Notes under the pieces: generated by a model
Told to the model about the DNA's origin: nothing
The model's database searches: none
The model's input: the letters and a program-made list of their open reading frames with translations, nothing else
DNA from: Levilactobacillus parabrevis ATCC 53295
GTDB taxonomy: Bacteria; Bacillota; Bacilli; Lactobacillales; Lactobacillaceae
NCBI RefSeq assembly: GCF_001434055.1
Contig: NZ_AZCZ01000001.1
Coordinates: 62,001 to 126,000, forward strand
Length of the DNA stretch: 64,000 bases
Direction of reading: 5' to 3'
Program-made: the position numbers and the translations under genes
In this document: piece after piece, positions 10,091 to 19,852 of the stretch
Layout of the letters: every line of letters starts with the position of its first letter
How positions within the stretch are numbered: position 1 is the first letter of the stretch

Positions 10091-10121
10091 AAAAAAGCTA
10101 GGACCATAATTGGCCTAGCTT
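10091..10121 (-). terminator. Terminator of rny
   Basis: On the minus strand AAGCTAGGCC, loop, GGTCCTAGCTT is followed by a run of six T. It sits about 10 bases after the rny stop and ends the rny transcript. Confidence 0.85.
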
Positions 10122-10128
10122 CTCTGAC

Positions 10129-11688
10129 TTATTTCGCATATTCAACTGACCGGACTTCCCGAATGACGGAAACTTTGACGTGACCTGGATAATCCAAGTC
10201 GCCCTCAATCTGCTTCTTAATGTCTCGTGCCAAGACAACGGCATCCGTATCGGAAATCTTCTCTGGCCGTACGATGACTCTCACTTCACGTCCCGCTTGG
10301 ATGGCGAAACTGTGGTCGACCCCATCAAAGGCATCGGCAATCGTTTCTAACTTGTCTAAACGGTGAATGTAGCTTTCAAGAGAATCAGAGCGTGCGCCTG
10401 GGCGGGTTGCCGAAATGACATCGGCGGTCCCAACCAGTTCCGCAATCACAGACTGCGAAGCCGTTTCATCCGCTTGAGCGGCGATGGCGTTTACTACGAC
10501 GGGACTCTCACGATATTTCTTCGCGAGATCGACCCCAGTCGTAATGTAAGAGCTGTCGTCTTCATGTTCAGCGGCGCGGCCAATATCATGTAATAATCCT
10601 GCACGTTTTGCTAACGTAACATCCTCACCGAGTTCAGCGGCTAAGACCCCAGTGATCTTGGCAACCTCAATTGAATGGGCTAAAGCGTTCTGCCCATGAG
10701 AAATTCGGAAATTCAAGCGACCGACCAACTTGACCAATTCGGGATGCATTGAGTGAATCCCAAGGTCAAAGGTCGTTTGCTCGCCAAGCTCCCGGACGTG
10801 TTCGTCCAGTTCTTTCTTGGCTTTAGCCACCATTTCCTCAATCCGTGCCGGATGAATCCGACCGTCTTGAATCAACTTCTCTAAGGCAATCTTCGCAACT
10901 TCTCGCCGTAATGGGTCGAAGCCACTTAAGACGACAGCTTCCGGCGTATCATCGATAATCAAATCAATACCGGTCAACGTTTCCAGCGTCCGAATATTCC
11001 GACCTTCACGACCGATGATTCGGCCCTTCATGTCATCATTAGGCAACGTCACCACAGAAATTGTGGTTTCGGTAACCATGTCGGCAGCGCTGCGTTGAAT
11101 CGCTGACACAATCAGGTCCTTGGCGTTGGCCTCGGCCGTCTTGCGAGCTGACTCTTCGCTTTCCTTGATCATTTTTGCGCGTTCGCCTGCCAGAGCCGTC
11201 TTGGCCTCTGAAATAATCAGGTCCCGTGCATCGTCCTGGGATAAGGCGGCAACAGCTTCCACTGCTTCCTGCCGTTTTTCAATCAGTGAGTCTGCTTGTT
11301 GTTGCTTCTTGGCTAAATTCTGTTCTTCACCACTAAGCTTTTTGTCTCGGCGGTTCAACGAATTCTCGCGTTTTTCCAGAGAGTTGTCTTTCCGGTCTAA
11401 CGTTTCTTCTCGTTGAATCAAACGGTCTTCTTGCTTCTGAACTTCGGCACGACGTTCTTTCAGCTCTTGTTCGACTTCCGCGCGATACTTGTGACTGTCC
11501 TCTTTGGCCTCTAAAAGCGCCTCTTTAGTAGCAGTCTCAGCTTGTTTTTTGGCTTCGGCAAGGACACCTTGTGCAGTGAACTTGGCAGCATCTAGCTTAC
11601 GTTCGTAGACAGATTTACGATAATAATACCCGCCCACGACACCAACAACGATAGCGATGATTGCGAGGATTATAATTGGAACACTCAT
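10129..11688 (-). CDS. rny: Ribonuclease Y
   Basis: RNase Y is the membrane-anchored endoribonuclease that starts bulk mRNA decay in Firmicutes. The 519-residue protein has an N-terminal transmembrane helix (about residues 3-22), a long charged coiled coil (about 30-200), a KH domain with [10 protein letters not shown] near 225, and an HD domain with [12 protein letters not shown] near 365. The length is typical. ATG 11688 follows GGAGG at a good distance. It is downstream of recA but separated from it by a terminator. Confidence 0.97.
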   Translation of the reverse strand: MSVPIIILAIIAIVVGVVGGYYYRKSVYERKLDAAKFTAQGVLAEAKKQAETATKEALLEAKEDSHKYRAEVEQELKERRAEVQKQEDRLIQREETLDRKDNSLEKRENSLNRRDKKLSGEEQNLAKKQQQADSLIEKRQEAVEAVAALSQDDARDLIISEAKTALAGERAKMIKESEESARKTAEANAKDLIVSAIQRSAADMVTETTISVVTLPNDDMKGRIIGREGRNIRTLETLTGIDLIIDDTPEAVVLSGFDPLRREVAKIALEKLIQDGRIHPARIEEMVAKAKKELDEHVRELGEQTTFDLGIHSMHPELVKLVGRLNFRISHGQNALAHSIEVAKITGVLAAELGEDVTLAKRAGLLHDIGRAAEHEDDSSYITTGVDLAKKYRESPVVVNAIAAQADETASQSVIAELVGTADVISATRPGARSDSLESYIHRLDKLETIADAFDGVDHSFAIQAGREVRVIVRPEKISDTDAVVLARDIKKQIEGDLDYPGHVKVSVIREVRSVEYAK

Positions 11689-11876
11689 GATTCCACCTCC
11701 GCATCATCAAAAATGACTAATTTAAAAATCAGACTTTTCAAGATGTTGATATGATAACTGACGCAACTTCAATTTTAATGGTTGCCATCAACGCTGTCAA
11801 CTAAACTCCTCGGAAAGTGCTACCAATTTCGCCATTCATGCGTTGCCGGTGCTCCCCGCTACGCCATCAAGGTATG

Positions 11877-11907
11877 AAAAAGGTTCGGAACCTGAATCCC
11901 GAACCTT
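11877..11907 (-). terminator. Terminator of recA
   Basis: The minus strand reads AAGGTTCGG, a ten-base loop, CCGAACCTTTTT. It lies immediately after the recA stop. Confidence 0.85.
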
Positions 11908-11912
11908 ACGCC

Positions 11913-13046
11913 CTACTTGCCTTGTGGCTTGTTGGGAATCAATTCACTTTGTTGCGTTGCTGGCTTCTTGCCATCCTTCTTGGACTTTGACGCGTCCTTG
12001 GTGGCATCGGCCTTTGTGGCGTCATCCTTCTTGGGAGCTGACGCCTCGTCACCATCGACGTTGACTCCATACGCTGTTCGAACCCGCGTATTAACTTCAG
12101 CCATCATGTCAGGGTGATCAGCCAGATACTTCTTGGCATTTTCACGCCCTTGACCAATCCGGTCTTCACCGTAGGAGTACCAAGACCCACTCTTATCAAC
12201 GATGTCTTTTTCAACCGCCATGTCTAAGAGTTCACCGGTCTGGGAAATCCCTTGACCATACATGATGTCGACTTCAGCCCGCTTGAATGGTGAAGCCACC
12301 TTGTTCTTAACGACTTTGATCCGTGTCCGGTTCCCGATAACATCGGTCCCGTCCTTGATCTGTTCCGCCCGGCGAACTTCCAACCGAACCGTTGCGTAGA
12401 ACTTCAGTGCCCGACCACCAGGCGTGGTTTCAGGGTTACCAAACATAACCCCAACTTTTTCCCGAATTTGGTTAATAAACAGGGCAATCGTCTTTGTTTT
12501 GTTGATTGAACCAGAGAGCTTCCGTAAGGCTTGGGACATCATCCGCGCTTGTAACCCCACGTGGGCGTCTCCCATTTCACCTTCGATTTCAGCTCGAGGA
12601 ACCAATGCGGCCACGGAATCCACGACCACAATGTCAACGGCACCACTAGAAATCAGAGCATCCGCAATTTCTAGCCCTTGTTCACCAGTATCTGGTTGTG
12701 ACAGCAAGAGACTGTCGATGTCGACACCCAATGCCGTTGCGTAGGCTGGATCCAAGGCGTTTTCAGCATCAATATAAGCTGCTGTCCCGCCCCGCTTCTG
12801 AACTTCAGCGACCGCGTGCAAAGCTACCGTGGTCTTCCCTGAAGATTCTGGTCCGTAGATTTCTACGATTCGTCCACGAGGATAGCCACCGACTCCTAAA
12901 GCCACATCAAGGGCTAACGAGCCAGAAGGCACAGTCTCCACCTGCATATTGGTGTTGTCACCTAACCGCATAATGGAGCCCTTACCAAAGTCTTTTTCAA
13001 TTTTCTTCAGCGCTTTGTCCAGCGCCGCTTGTCGTTCGTCAGCCAT
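11913..13046 (-). CDS. recA: Recombinase RecA
   Basis: RecA forms filaments on single-stranded DNA, promotes strand exchange and triggers LexA self-cleavage. The 377-residue protein has Walker [10 protein letters not shown] near residue 66, Walker [11 protein letters not shown], loop L1/L2 regions ([30 protein letters not shown]) and a Lys/Asp-rich tail. ATG 13046 was preferred to the in-frame TTG one codon upstream because it is better spaced from AAGGAGG. Two SOS-type operators lie just upstream. cinA precedes it in the common cinA-recA arrangement. Confidence 0.98.
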   Translation of the reverse strand: MADERQAALDKALKKIEKDFGKGSIMRLGDNTNMQVETVPSGSLALDVALGVGGYPRGRIVEIYGPESSGKTTVALHAVAEVQKRGGTAAYIDAENALDPAYATALGVDIDSLLLSQPDTGEQGLEIADALISSGAVDIVVVDSVAALVPRAEIEGEMGDAHVGLQARMMSQALRKLSGSINKTKTIALFINQIREKVGVMFGNPETTPGGRALKFYATVRLEVRRAEQIKDGTDVIGNRTRIKVVKNKVASPFKRAEVDIMYGQGISQTGELLDMAVEKDIVDKSGSWYSYGEDRIGQGRENAKKYLADHPDMMAEVNTRVRTAYGVNVDGDEASAPKKDDATKADATKDASKSKKDGKKPATQQSELIPNKPQGK

Positions 13047-13082
13047 CAAAATCCTCCTTAGGTGCGTTACATTTCAAGTAAT

Positions 13083-13132
13083 ACTATACCGATATGTTCG
13101 TCAAAAAGCAAGTAAAAAGAGAACAATTGTTC
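13083..13132 (-). promoter_or_regulatory. recA promoter with LexA operators
   Basis: Minus-strand -35 TTGCTT (13106-13111) and -10 TATAGT (13083-13088) have a 17-base spacer. A perfect palindromic SOS box GAACAATTGTTC lies just upstream of the -35 (13121-13132). A half-matching CGAACATATCGG sits within the spacer. This would let LexA control recA independently of read-through from cinA. Confidence 0.7.
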
Positions 13133-13135
13133 CCA

Positions 13136-14386
13136 TTATTTTGGACCCCGTAGAACCCGTCGTAACCAATCCAGCGCTTGCATCACAGCTCGCTCCCGAA
13201 CCTTCGCGCGATTACCGGTCAGATGCACCAGCTTGGCTTGTGGGGCTTGGTTGCGTTGCGCCAACCCTAACCACACCGTCCCGGCGGGCTGACCTTCAAG
13301 AGCATCCGGACCCGCGACGCCGGTAAAACTAAGCGCAAAGTCCGTATTCAACTTCTCACGAGAGCGTTCCGCCATCTCCTGGGCCGTATGTTCACTAACC
13401 ACACCGTCTGTATCGATAACCTGCTGCGGAATGCCTAGCAAGTCACGTTTGGCATCATTGGCGTAAGTTACAAAACCGCCTGGAAAGACGGCCGAGACCC
13501 CGGGGACATCCCCCAAGGTGCTCTGAAACTTACCAGCGGTCAAGCTTTCCGCCGCCGTAATCGTCAGGTGCCAATCAATCAAGGTGTTCACCACGACCTG
13601 TGCCAGACTATTATCATCGCCATAACCGTAAAGGAAGTCCCCCACGCGATTCTGAATCGTCGCCGTCATGTCATCCAATAACTGATTACCAGCCGCCGTA
13701 GACGATGCTGCGGCCGTCAAACGCAACGTGACCTCATTGACCTTAGCGTACGGCGCAATCGTTGGATTAGTCTGTTCGTCGATCAAATCGGCCAATTGCG
13801 TCACCAACTCGGCTTCACCGATACCGAAGAACCGCAGGACGCGTGACACTAAGAATTCTTGGCGCCGATAAGCCTGTTTCAGCCGCGGTAACGCCTCATT
13901 TTCAAACATGGGTTCCAATTCGCTGGGTGGTCCGGGTAGCAGCATCAGGTCTGCCCCATGAGGATCGCGGTAGAAGGACCCTACAGCCATCCCCGTGCTG
14001 TTCTTGAGTAGTGTGCTGCCAGCTAAGTAAAGTGCCTGCAAGCGATTATTAGGGGTCAATTTCTGTCCAGTCGTCGCAAAGTGCCGTTGAATCTTGGCCA
14101 TGGCTGGTGCGTCTTCAACTAACTTAACCCCTAATAGTTGAGCCACCGTCTGTTTCGTCAAATCATCTTTGGTCGGTCCGAGGCCCCCACTGATGACCAC
14201 CAGATCACTACGCGACCGTGCCTGATTGACCACCGTCGTTAGCCGATCGGCGTTGTCCCCAACGAGAGAATGATAATAGACCTCAATCCCGGCATCCGCC
14301 AATCCCTGCGCAATGTAGGCCGAGTTCGTATCCACGACTTGCCCCAGCAAGATTTCTGTCCCGACCGCAATAATTTCCGCTTGCAT
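13136..14386 (-). CDS. cinA: CinA-family protein (NMN deamidase-like, competence/damage inducible)
   Basis: CinA proteins combine an N-terminal molybdopterin-binding-like domain with a C-terminal nicotinamide-nucleotide amidase domain. Both are visible in this 416-residue product: EIIAVGTEILLGQVVDTNS and GGLGPTKDDLTK in the first 80 residues, then ITAAESLTAGKFQSTLG...GGFVTYANDAK and SFTGVAGPD in the C-terminal 150. The family recycles pyridine nucleotides and in some species helps competence. Its stop lies 90 bases upstream of recA, so it probably reads through into it. Confidence 0.94.
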   Translation of the reverse strand: MQAEIIAVGTEILLGQVVDTNSAYIAQGLADAGIEVYYHSLVGDNADRLTTVVNQARSRSDLVVISGGLGPTKDDLTKQTVAQLLGVKLVEDAPAMAKIQRHFATTGQKLTPNNRLQALYLAGSTLLKNSTGMAVGSFYRDPHGADLMLLPGPPSELEPMFENEALPRLKQAYRRQEFLVSRVLRFFGIGEAELVTQLADLIDEQTNPTIAPYAKVNEVTLRLTAAASSTAAGNQLLDDMTATIQNRVGDFLYGYGDDNSLAQVVVNTLIDWHLTITAAESLTAGKFQSTLGDVPGVSAVFPGGFVTYANDAKRDLLGIPQQVIDTDGVVSEHTAQEMAERSREKLNTDFALSFTGVAGPDALEGQPAGTVWLGLAQRNQAPQAKLVHLTGNRAKVRERAVMQALDWLRRVLRGPK

Positions 14387-14840
14387 GTTACCCCTCCTGC
14401 AGGTTACTTAACTTAACTCCGTAAAAAATCCGAAATTACACGTCAAACACCCAAAGTTTTTAAAAAAAGTTTTTCTTTCTCATTTAGTCAAACCCACTTC
14501 AACTAGCCAAACGGCCTATCGGGCAAGACTTTGACCACCAGTCGCGTGATAAAACCGCGTGCCGGGTCTCTCATTTAATTTTTCAATTACAGTTTCAAGC
14601 ATAACACCGGCGGCCAAAAATCACCGTCAATTACATTCAAAATATGGCACTTTTTTGAAAGGCGTTCCAAATTCCATGTAGGAAGAACCACTCTCAAAAT
14701 TGACGTTAAAGCCAAGATAACCCCCGCCAAACAAATCGACGGAGGTTACCAGATTTTAAATACAATGATTAATAGACTGCTTTACATATATCCTCATAAC
14801 CGCACATAGCCAGCACACAGAATAATGACGACATCCATGT
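14387..14840. other. Intergenic region upstream of cinA, no gene seen
   Basis: About 450 bases without a credible reading frame. It contains an inverted repeat near 14720-14752 (AACCCCCG...CGGAGGTT) that could fold, but it lacks a clear T-run on either strand. The structured element at 14841 follows. Confidence 0.4.
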
Positions 14841-15015
14841 CAGCCGTGAAGGCGGCGAAAATAGGCTCAGCTGTGGGAATTATCTTAGCGCATTTCGCTT
14901 AGATAATTGGTGGTCTTGAGACGCAATCTTCAGCGGCTTAAGACCAAGTTCCGAGACCGCTCTATGGCTCGAAACGTCCGCCCACAGCGCCCCGGTCTAT
15001 TTTCACCGCCCGGTA
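14841..15015 (-). repeat. Full three-hairpin dispersed element, subfamily B, copy 2
   Basis: Between pgsA and cinA, with the same plan as the copy at 3848. The outer stem is 14851-14864 with 14997-15010 (one mismatch). The three hairpins are a perfect 13-bp stem 14878-14890/14896-14908, a 9-bp stem 14912-14920/14937-14945 with one G-U, and a 7-bp stem 14949-14955/14969-14975. Arms differ from copy 1 but remain complementary (for example AATTCCCTTAG becomes AATTATCTTAG, with the opposite arm changed to match). Confidence 0.8.
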
Positions 15016-15035
15016 GGCGTAATGAATGGCGCTTT

Positions 15036-15623
15036 TTATTCTGCGGAAGAGTCGGCGAAGACTTGCCGGTTTTGCACGAAGTAGTCAATCCCAGAGTAAA
15101 TCGTGAAGAACAGGCAAATGTAGAAGAAGATCAACGCCATTGGAATGTGAATCGTCGCGAAACCAATGTTGTTCAGCAACAGGAGAATGATCCCAACCAT
15201 CTGTGTAGTGGTCTTGATCTTTCCTGGCCAAGCAGCGGCCAACACGCGGCCACCCGTTTCCACAACGATCAGGCGTAAGCCCGTCACAGCTAATTCCCGG
15301 CAGACAATGATTGCGGCACCCCAAGCAGGAATGGCGCCCATGTCGACCAGCAAGATGAAGGCGGTCATGACAATCATCTTGTCCGCCAAAGGATCGGCGA
15401 ATTTCCCGAAGTTAGTGACCAAGTGCTGCCGCCGGGCAATCTGACCATCCAGGAAGTCGGTGATTGAGGCCACGGCAAAGACGATGGCTCCCCAGACTTG
15501 GGTAACCGGAATCGAGGTTCCGAGCCACACAACATTTCCCCAGTCGAGCGGGAGAACCAGTAACAACAGAAATACGGGAATCAAAATGATCCGCACAATG
15601 GTTAAGCGATTTGGTACGTTCAC
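15036..15623 (-). CDS. pgsA: CDP-diacylglycerol-glycerol-3-phosphate 3-phosphatidyltransferase
   Basis: Makes phosphatidylglycerol phosphate, the committed step to anionic phospholipids, in the membrane. The 195-residue protein carries the CDP-alcohol phosphotransferase signature spread over TDFLDGQIARRQ...GKFADPLADKM (about residues 55-85, D-G-x2-A-R-x8-G-x3-D-x3-D) and four to five hydrophobic helices. I chose GTG 15623 because AAGGAGG lies just upstream; an earlier ATG frame would contain that ribosome site. It follows the RodZ-like gene across a terminator. Confidence 0.95.
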   Translation of the reverse strand: MNVPNRLTIVRIILIPVFLLLLVLPLDWGNVVWLGTSIPVTQVWGAIVFAVASITDFLDGQIARRQHLVTNFGKFADPLADKMIVMTAFILLVDMGAIPAWGAAIIVCRELAVTGLRLIVVETGGRVLAAAWPGKIKTTTQMVGIILLLLNNIGFATIHIPMALIFFYICLFFTIYSGIDYFVQNRQVFADSSAE

Positions 15624-15653
15624 GAACTTTTCCTCCTTAAACATCTCTCACGA

Positions 15654-15690
15654 AAAAAGCGAGGCGGTCGCCACGGACCGACCCGCTTCT
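15654..15690 (-). terminator. Terminator between the RodZ-like gene and pgsA
   Basis: On the minus strand AAGCGGGTCGGTC, loop, GACCGCCTCGCTT is followed by TTTTTT. It sits right after the RodZ-like stop. Since pgsA has no other promoter that I can see, partial read-through is possible. Confidence 0.8.
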
Positions 15691-15693
15691 CCA

Positions 15694-16638
15694 TTACTTG
15701 AATTCCAAAGTAACCGTCTGAACCTGACTCGTCGTTGTTGCGCTCGTGCTGGATCTCGTCGTAGTCGTTGTTGTATCAGAGGTTGAACTGCTAGTAGCTG
15801 AACTGGTTGCGGTAGCTGACGTAAAGTCAAACGTCTTGCCATCAACCTTAACCTTCGTTGCGGGAGCATTCCCAAACTTAAAGGTTACACTCGTTGCAGA
15901 ACTTGGGATGTTCATCGTGTGAGACGTAGCTGAAGACAAGGTACCTTGCCAAGTCGTTGCGCCACCAACACTAACGGCAACCCATGCGCTGCTAGAAGCA
16001 GACAGGGCAACTTTTGGCTTGGATGAAGCGTTCTTCATTTCCCAAGTTGAACCGGAAGTTGTCGTGCTCAGTTGCTTGAAGCTAGGCGTCTTAGCCTTCT
16101 TTGAAGAAGACTTAGACGACGTACTGCTAGACTTCGAACTGCTGCTAGAAGACTTGTTAGAACTGCCGGAGACGCTGACAGAACTACTATCGACGTTATC
16201 CTTCTTGGTGTTGCTCCCATTATGGGAAGCAGCGACCCAGATGCCGACCAACACGACAAGCACGACGATAACGATCCCAATCACTGGAATTGTCCGCCGT
16301 AACTTGACGTAACGGTCATCGACCTTCCGTTGTTGCGAACGGGTCTCCGGATTGTTTTCGTTGACCTTGTCCACGTACTCCTGCGTTTGCGTGCTAGGCA
16401 ACGCACTGTCAAATTGCTTTAAGAGTTCTGCGCCGTCCAAGTCGACCATATCCGCGTATTGCTTGATGAATGCCCGCACGTAAAAGTCGCCGGGAAGTTC
16501 ATCGAAGTTTTGGTCCTCAATCGCAATGAGGTACCGCTTTTGGATTTTAGTCGTCTGTTGCAGGTCATCCAACGTGAAGCCCTTAGCAATCCGGGCGTCG
16601 CGCAGGGTTTTCCCCAATGTTATTTTGTTTTCACTCAT
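15694..16638 (-). CDS. RodZ-like HTH membrane protein (YmfM family)
   Basis: The 314-residue protein has a cytoplasmic helix-turn-helix of the RodZ type (LGKTLRDARIAKGFTLDDLQQTTKIQ, residues 8-35), a transmembrane helix at about 113-133, a Ser-rich extracellular linker (about 145-180) and a C-terminal beta domain resembling DUF4115. RodZ links MreB filaments to the wall-elongation machinery; two MreB genes occur in this window. The start has GGTGGAG upstream. The position next to pgsA and the M16-like peptidases is conserved in Firmicutes. Confidence 0.88.
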   Translation of the reverse strand: MSENKITLGKTLRDARIAKGFTLDDLQQTTKIQKRYLIAIEDQNFDELPGDFYVRAFIKQYADMVDLDGAELLKQFDSALPSTQTQEYVDKVNENNPETRSQQRKVDDRYVKLRRTIPVIGIVIVVLVVLVGIWVAASHNGSNTKKDNVDSSSVSVSGSSNKSSSSSSKSSSTSSKSSSKKAKTPSFKQLSTTTSGSTWEMKNASSKPKVALSASSSAWVAVSVGGATTWQGTLSSATSHTMNIPSSATSVTFKFGNAPATKVKVDGKTFDFTSATATSSATSSSTSDTTTTTTRSSTSATTTSQVQTVTLEFK

Positions 16639-16750
16639 TTTTAATTCTCCACCTGTTCAAAATTTCTCTACTAGCAGTATAGCATAGGCACCCTGTCATT
16701 TTCAGCGACAGGCCCCAGAATTCACGATTTAACTGTTTCTTAAACTCCGG

Positions 16751-18040
16751 TTAGGGTAAAATCGTATAAACCGTTGCCTGGCTCTGGTCCAAGAAGGCCT
16801 TAGCCGCCGTCAATAGCTCGTCAAAGGTCAACTGTTCCAAGATAGCCAGTTCGTCAAAGATGGTGGTACCATCAAAAAGTGGTCCATCATACTGGTTGGC
16901 GATGCCTTCCACGGAGTTAATCGCCCCCACAATCCGGCCAATAGCCTCACGCTTGACCAAATCAAATTGTGGCTTGGCAGCAATGAGTTGTGCGGGCGCA
17001 TTCTTGAGAATGGCCGTCAGTTCACTGGCAAACTGCTCTGGTTGGTCGGTGTCCCCTGCCAACTGGGCAAAGTGCGCCCCCCGCTGAACCTGAAAGTCAT
17101 AACCAAAGCTATCATCGATCACGTTGGCATCGTACAGTCGCAGATAATTATCCCCGGTATCATTAAATAGCAGGTCAAACATCAGTGAAACGGCCACACT
17201 ATAGGTTAAACCAGCCCGACCGGCGGGCACCTCATCGAAGCCACGTAGGCCAATGTTGACCTTGGGCCGCGTCAACGTCAAATGCCGCGTTGTTGCTGGC
17301 ACAATATCCGCTGGCTTTGCCTGTGGCGACGGAATCCGCGTAATCGGTTCGTTAGGCGCAAAGGTCTTCGCGTCCTGGTTAGCCGTGATCCACGCCAATG
17401 TTTCCTCGGGGTCCAACTGACCCACGACGATCAGATTCATGTTGCTCGGGTGATAGAAAGTATTGTAGGCCGCGTATAAGTCATCAGCCGTAATCTTATC
17501 GATAGAGTCGACCGTCCCCGCAATGTCAATGTGCAACGGTTCCTTAGGGTAAAGGTGGCCAATCATGCCAAAGTAACTCTGCCAACCGGGATCGTCATCG
17601 TACATTTGAATTTCCTGGCCAATGATGCCCTTTTCCTTGTTGACCGTGGCCGCCGTAAAGTATGGGTCCTGCACAAAGTCGAGCAGAATCTCCAAGTTTT
17701 CTTTGAGGTGACTGGTCGTGGCAAAGAGGTAGCTGGTCTGCGTGAAGCCGGTAAAGGCGTTCGCACTGGCTCCATACTTGCCGAATAAGTCAAATGCATC
17801 GTGGTCCTTTTTTTCAAAGAGTTTGTGTTCCAAGAAATGGGCAATCCCATCGGGGAAACGGACGGGTTCCGTCTGTCCCCGTGGCACAAACTCATTGTCC
17901 ATAGCCCCGTAATCGGTCGTCATGATGGCAAACGTCTTGTGGAAACCCGCCTTGGGTACCATCAAGACCTTCAGTCCGTTCGTTAAAGTAGTTTGGTAAA
18001 CCGTTTCGCCTAACCGGTCATATGTCTTCTTACTTAGCAC
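16751..18040 (-). CDS. M16 family zinc metallopeptidase, catalytic-type (YfmH-like)
   Basis: Insulinase/pitrilysin-type peptidase. The inverted zinc motif HFLEH is present near residue 75 (GIAHFLEHKLFEKKDHDAF), so this member keeps catalytic residues, and an M16 C-terminal half follows. GTG 18040 is preferred because GGAGG precedes it by eight bases; it overlaps the end of the upstream partner gene by 11 bases, implying coupled translation. In Bacillus such pairs act together, one subunit catalytic and one not; this is inferred here. About 429 residues. Confidence 0.88.
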   Translation of the reverse strand: MLSKKTYDRLGETVYQTTLTNGLKVLMVPKAGFHKTFAIMTTDYGAMDNEFVPRGQTEPVRFPDGIAHFLEHKLFEKKDHDAFDLFGKYGASANAFTGFTQTSYLFATTSHLKENLEILLDFVQDPYFTAATVNKEKGIIGQEIQMYDDDPGWQSYFGMIGHLYPKEPLHIDIAGTVDSIDKITADDLYAAYNTFYHPSNMNLIVVGQLDPEETLAWITANQDAKTFAPNEPITRIPSPQAKPADIVPATTRHLTLTRPKVNIGLRGFDEVPAGRAGLTYSVAVSLMFDLLFNDTGDNYLRLYDANVIDDSFGYDFQVQRGAHFAQLAGDTDQPEQFASELTAILKNAPAQLIAAKPQFDLVKREAIGRIVGAINSVEGIANQYDGPLFDGTTIFDELAILEQLTFDELLTAAKAFLDQSQATVYTILP

Positions 18041-19310
18041 CCTGCACACCTCCATGTAAACAATACGTTGCCTGTAAGGTTACCTGCTGGGCCACCCGCG
18101 TGACATCAGCCACGGTGATGGCGTCCAACTTCTTTTGCCAGTCTGCCAGGGGCTCATGTAAATGCGTCAGTTGTGTGTTCAACAGCCCGGTCAACCGGCG
18201 TTGCGGGCTATCCAGTGCCGCTAAGCGTGCGTTTAAAAGACTAGCTTTCACCTCAGCCAACAGATCTTCGGAAAGATTCCCCTGTTGGACTGCCATGAGC
18301 TGTTCAGCGATAATTGCCTCAACCCGCTGCTGGTTCTCCGCCTGAATCCCGGTCTGCACACTGAGCGTCCCGGTAAACGGATTGTACCCACTGCTGGCGT
18401 AATAGGCCAGACTGGCCTTCTCACGCACGTTAGTGAACAGCAGGGAAAGTGGCGTGCCCCCGAAGGCCGCATTAAAGACAACGGCCGCCATAAAGTCAGC
18501 ATCGTCACGATAAATTGGTAGGTGGTAAGCCAAGTTTAACTTCGCTTGAACCACAGGCGCTTCGTCATCCCCGTTCTGAACGTGATCGCGCAACGACCAG
18601 CGATAGTAAGGCGTTGCGTCCGTAATAGTGCGATCAGCCAACGGCCAATCTGCCATCGCAGCCTGAGCACGGTCTTCATCGACATCGCCGACAACTGCCA
18701 CGTGGACAGCGTCATTGGCCAACATGTCATGATAAGTGCTGAGCACGTCCGTTGCGGAGAGATCGTTCAACACGTGAACATCCCCCAGCGCGCTCATGGC
18801 CTGCGTCGGCTGACCGGTAAACAACAGCTCTTGGAGCCGCCGATTAGCCAAATATTGTTTGTCATCATCTAGTGATTTAATTGCCGTTAATAGATTTTGC
18901 CGTTGTTGGGTAAAGGTCATGGGATCAAAGGTCCCGTTAGGCAGTAGGGGCGCGAACAACACTTCTTTTAACAAAGCCATCCCTTGCTCGAACAGCGGTT
19001 GTTGGTCGTTAAAGTTATCCAAATATTGTTCGTCGACGAGCGAGCATGTTAAGCGAATCACATGCTTCGTTCCTAACTTAATGACGCTGATACCGAAGCT
19101 GGCCCCATAGAGCCGAGAGAGCTCCCGAGCAAGCGCCGTCTGCGTGGGATAAGCCGCCGTACTGGTCTCTAATACCTGAGCCAACAGTGCGCGGGCCGTG
19201 ATGGCCGTGGCTTGAAGCGGCGCCACGAAGTCCACCTTGATCCCAATAGTTTTAAATTGTTTTGTGGGTAACAAGTCCAAGGTTACCCCATCTTTTATGC
19301 GAAAATGCAC
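18030..19310 (-). CDS. M16 family peptidase-like protein, non-catalytic type (YfmF-like)
   Basis: The 426-residue product has the M16 fold (IKDGVTLDLLPTKQFKTIGIKVDFVAPL, then FNAAFGGTPLSLLFTNVREK and an ASSGYNPFTGTLSVQTGI strand). In place of the HxxEH zinc motif it has unrelated residues (ALLAQVLETST), so it is likely the inactive partner of the following gene. GTG start after AGAGGAGG. It overlaps the next gene by 11 bases. Confidence 0.85.
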   Translation of the reverse strand: MHFRIKDGVTLDLLPTKQFKTIGIKVDFVAPLQATAITARALLAQVLETSTAAYPTQTALARELSRLYGASFGISVIKLGTKHVIRLTCSLVDEQYLDNFNDQQPLFEQGMALLKEVLFAPLLPNGTFDPMTFTQQRQNLLTAIKSLDDDKQYLANRRLQELLFTGQPTQAMSALGDVHVLNDLSATDVLSTYHDMLANDAVHVAVVGDVDEDRAQAAMADWPLADRTITDATPYYRWSLRDHVQNGDDEAPVVQAKLNLAYHLPIYRDDADFMAAVVFNAAFGGTPLSLLFTNVREKASLAYYASSGYNPFTGTLSVQTGIQAENQQRVEAIIAEQLMAVQQGNLSEDLLAEVKASLLNARLAALDSPQRRLTGLLNTQLTHLHEPLADWQKKLDAITVADVTRVAQQVTLQATYCLHGGVQGAK

Positions 19311-19405
19311 GCGCTATTGCCTCCTCTAGCAAAATACTAATCGGTGTTTAATTCTAAAGGAACCGCGGCCTAAATACAAGCGACGACTGCAACGAATTCC
19401 TAGGT

Positions 19406-19630
19406 TGGATAAAAGCTGTCGCCTGTGGCTGCCAGAGATTCTGTCGCTGTGGAGACCGCCTGCAGCCAAAGTACGGGTTTCCGGCTCGGTTTGAAACCTC
19501 GTCTAGAATCAGACGAGTTTCCAAACACGTCTCGTGCTGTAAGGCCGGGAAGAAACAATCGCCCGGTCTAACAGCACTGTCACGGCTGACGCCATCTCTG
19601 GCCTCCTCCGGCTAAGCTAGATTTTATCCC
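19406..19630 (+). repeat. Full three-hairpin dispersed element, subfamily A
   Basis: In the gap between the ABC operon and the M16 genes. It begins TGTCGCCTGTGGCTGCCAG, then CGCTGTGGAGACC. The central hairpin pairs CCTCGTCT with AGACGAG and extends to GTTTG/CAAAC; the last hairpin pairs CTGTAAGGCCGGG with CCCGGTCTAACAG. The tail is GGCCTCCTCCGGCTAAGCTAG. Its ends are bracketed by GGATAAAA and TTTTATCC. No gene is visible in the surrounding 540 bases. Confidence 0.8.
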
Positions 19631-19702
19631 CCCAAATAGTCGTGCAAGCATGACCGCTTACTTCTCACGCTACCCATCCCCTTTCAATCGTCAGATCTTA
19701 TC

Positions 19703-19737
19703 AAAAAAAAAGCCCACAGCCAGAACAGCTGTGAGCC
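19703..19737 (-). terminator. Terminator of the amino-acid ABC transporter operon
   Basis: On the minus strand GGGCTCACAGC, loop, GCTGTGGGC is followed by nine T. It is the end of the three-gene transporter transcript, about 115 bases past the last stop. Confidence 0.88.
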
Positions 19738-19852
19738 CAAACATCCATTTACACTAGTATTCAGAATAAGCCGTCCGACTAGTCACGTTAATGCTAAGAA
19801 TGTTGACCTAGCCGAAGGTAGTCAGGGGGTGACTACCGCAGGCGAACACAGC

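Noticed and set aside
14907-15278. A 123-codon plus-strand frame opposite pgsA
   Set aside because: Starts inside the structured element and runs antisense to pgsA; a shadow frame.
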